DNA from: Vreelandella halophila
GTDB taxonomy: Bacteria > Pseudomonadota > Gammaproteobacteria > Pseudomonadales > Oleiphilaceae
Length of the DNA: 64,000 nt
Assembly (NCBI RefSeq): GCF_009856365.1
Contig: NZ_WMEX01000001.1
Location: 124,001 to 188,000, forward strand
Direction of reading: 5' to 3'
The notes beneath the pieces are model-generated. The model saw only the letters and a list, made by a program, of their open reading frames with translations, was not told the origin of the DNA and ran no database searches. The first letter of the stretch is position 1, and each line of letters opens with the position of its first letter. Below, in pieces: positions 63,526-64,000 of this stretch. Made by a program: the position numbers and the translations under genes.

Positions 63526-64000
63526 CGGATCATCACGCGCCCTGGTGGTAGGCGCCGGTTTTGGAGGGCTGGCTGTCGCGCTGCGACTGCTTGCACGTGG
63601 TTACGACGTGCACCTTCTGGAGAAGCACACTGATCTGGGGGGACGCGCCCGGACCTTTGAGTTGGATGGCCACCGTTTCGACGCGGGCCCAACCGTCATC
63701 ACAGCGCCTTTTCTGTTTTCAGAACTCTTCGAGCGCTTCGGGGAGCGCGTGGAGGACCACGTTACGTTCCTGCCGGTATCCCCTTTCTACCGGATGGACT
63801 TCGCGGATGGCTCCTGCTTCGACTACGGGGACACCACCGATGCCATCATTGCGGAGATCGAGCGCCTCTCGCCGGGTGAAGGCGAACAGTACCATGCGTT
63901 TCTGGAAGCGGCGGAGTCGATGTATCAGCGGGGATTCGTGGAGTTGGCAACCCGACCGTTTACGCGGGTCACCGATATGCTCGATGTGATTCCGGATCTG
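63503..64000 (+). CDS. crtI: Phytoene desaturase, N-terminal part (cut by window end)
   Basis: 166 residues are visible. RALVVGAGFGGLAVALRL is the FAD-binding Rossmann motif, EKHTDLGGRARTF the second FAD contact, and FDAGPTVITAPFLF is a CrtI signature. It desaturates phytoene to lycopene. GAGGGAGGAG precedes the ATG at 63503, inside the end of crtE, so the two are coupled. Cyclase and retinal-forming dioxygenase genes would be expected beyond the window. Confidence 0.9.
   Translation, partial: MAYPNSSNGSSRALVVGAGFGGLAVALRLLARGYDVHLLEKHTDLGGRARTFELDGHRFDAGPTVITAPFLFSELFERFGERVEDHVTFLPVSPFYRMDFADGSCFDYGDTTDAIIAEIERLSPGEGEQYHAFLEAAESMYQRGFVELATRPFTRVTDMLDVIPDL

Overview
The window reads as a high-GC (roughly 60-65 percent by eye) gammaproteobacterial chromosome. 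The evidence is a SUF iron-sulfur operon with sufT and sufE, a prkA-yeaH-spoVR stress operon, a FlgT-like flagellar protein, REP/RAYT repeat systems and a xanthorhodopsin-family light-driven proton pump beside carotenoid genes. The acidic proteins and the rhodopsin fit a halophilic or marine species, possibly Ectothiorhodospiraceae- or Halomonadaceae-like; I cannot name the genus.

Layout. (1) 1-11.8 kb is a surface-polysaccharide (O-antigen type) region. Its first 5.5 kb is clearly AT-richer and holds a methyltransferase end, a flippase-like protein and two large GT-C-like membrane proteins. It is followed by a minus-strand operon of O-antigen ligase/polymerase, GT25 glycosyltransferase, sulfotransferase, SDR epimerase, WecA/WbpL-type lipid-carrier transferase and phosphohexomutase. 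(2) 11.8-13.8 kb holds a PPK2 kinase and a RAYT transposase surrounded by its own REP family (class A, GCGAGC-type stems). (3) 13.8-38.0 kb is a catabolic island of three transcription units. A long plus-strand operon encodes a class III CoA-transferase, an HMG-CoA-lyase-family enzyme, a BNR/RND/DUF1302/DUF1329 envelope module, HyuA/HyuB, an isochorismatase-fold amidohydrolase, a small lipoprotein, LeuC/LeuD-like subunits and a PrpR-type sigma54 activator. Two minus-strand units encode OYE-DMT exporter-OYE and an Asp/Glu-racemase-family protein plus a SnoaL-like protein. Each of the three units starts with a good -24/-12 (sigma54) promoter, and two share an identical palindrome, GTGAAAG-N7-CTTTCAC, in the upstream-activator position. 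I propose one regulon for a nitrogen-containing substrate; the substrate is not known. (4) 38-57.3 kb is housekeeping and envelope genes (TraF-like outer-membrane protein, FlgT, suf operon, CsaA, MFS, several small beta-barrels), with about 40 copies of a second REP family (class B, GCGGCC/GCAGCT stems) between genes; its presumed RAYT lies at 38.4 kb. (5) 55.6-60.5 kb is prkA-yeaH-spoVR. (6) 60.9-64 kb is idi, rhodopsin, crtE and crtI, the last cut by the window end.

Points most worth following are the sigma54 catabolic island, the xanthorhodopsin-family protein with tryptophan where the antenna-binding glycine should be, the two RAYT/REP systems, the IscR-type operator over the sufB promoter, and the racemase-family protein without the usual catalytic cysteines. 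Residue comparisons with known proteins were done by eye and from memory, without database searches.
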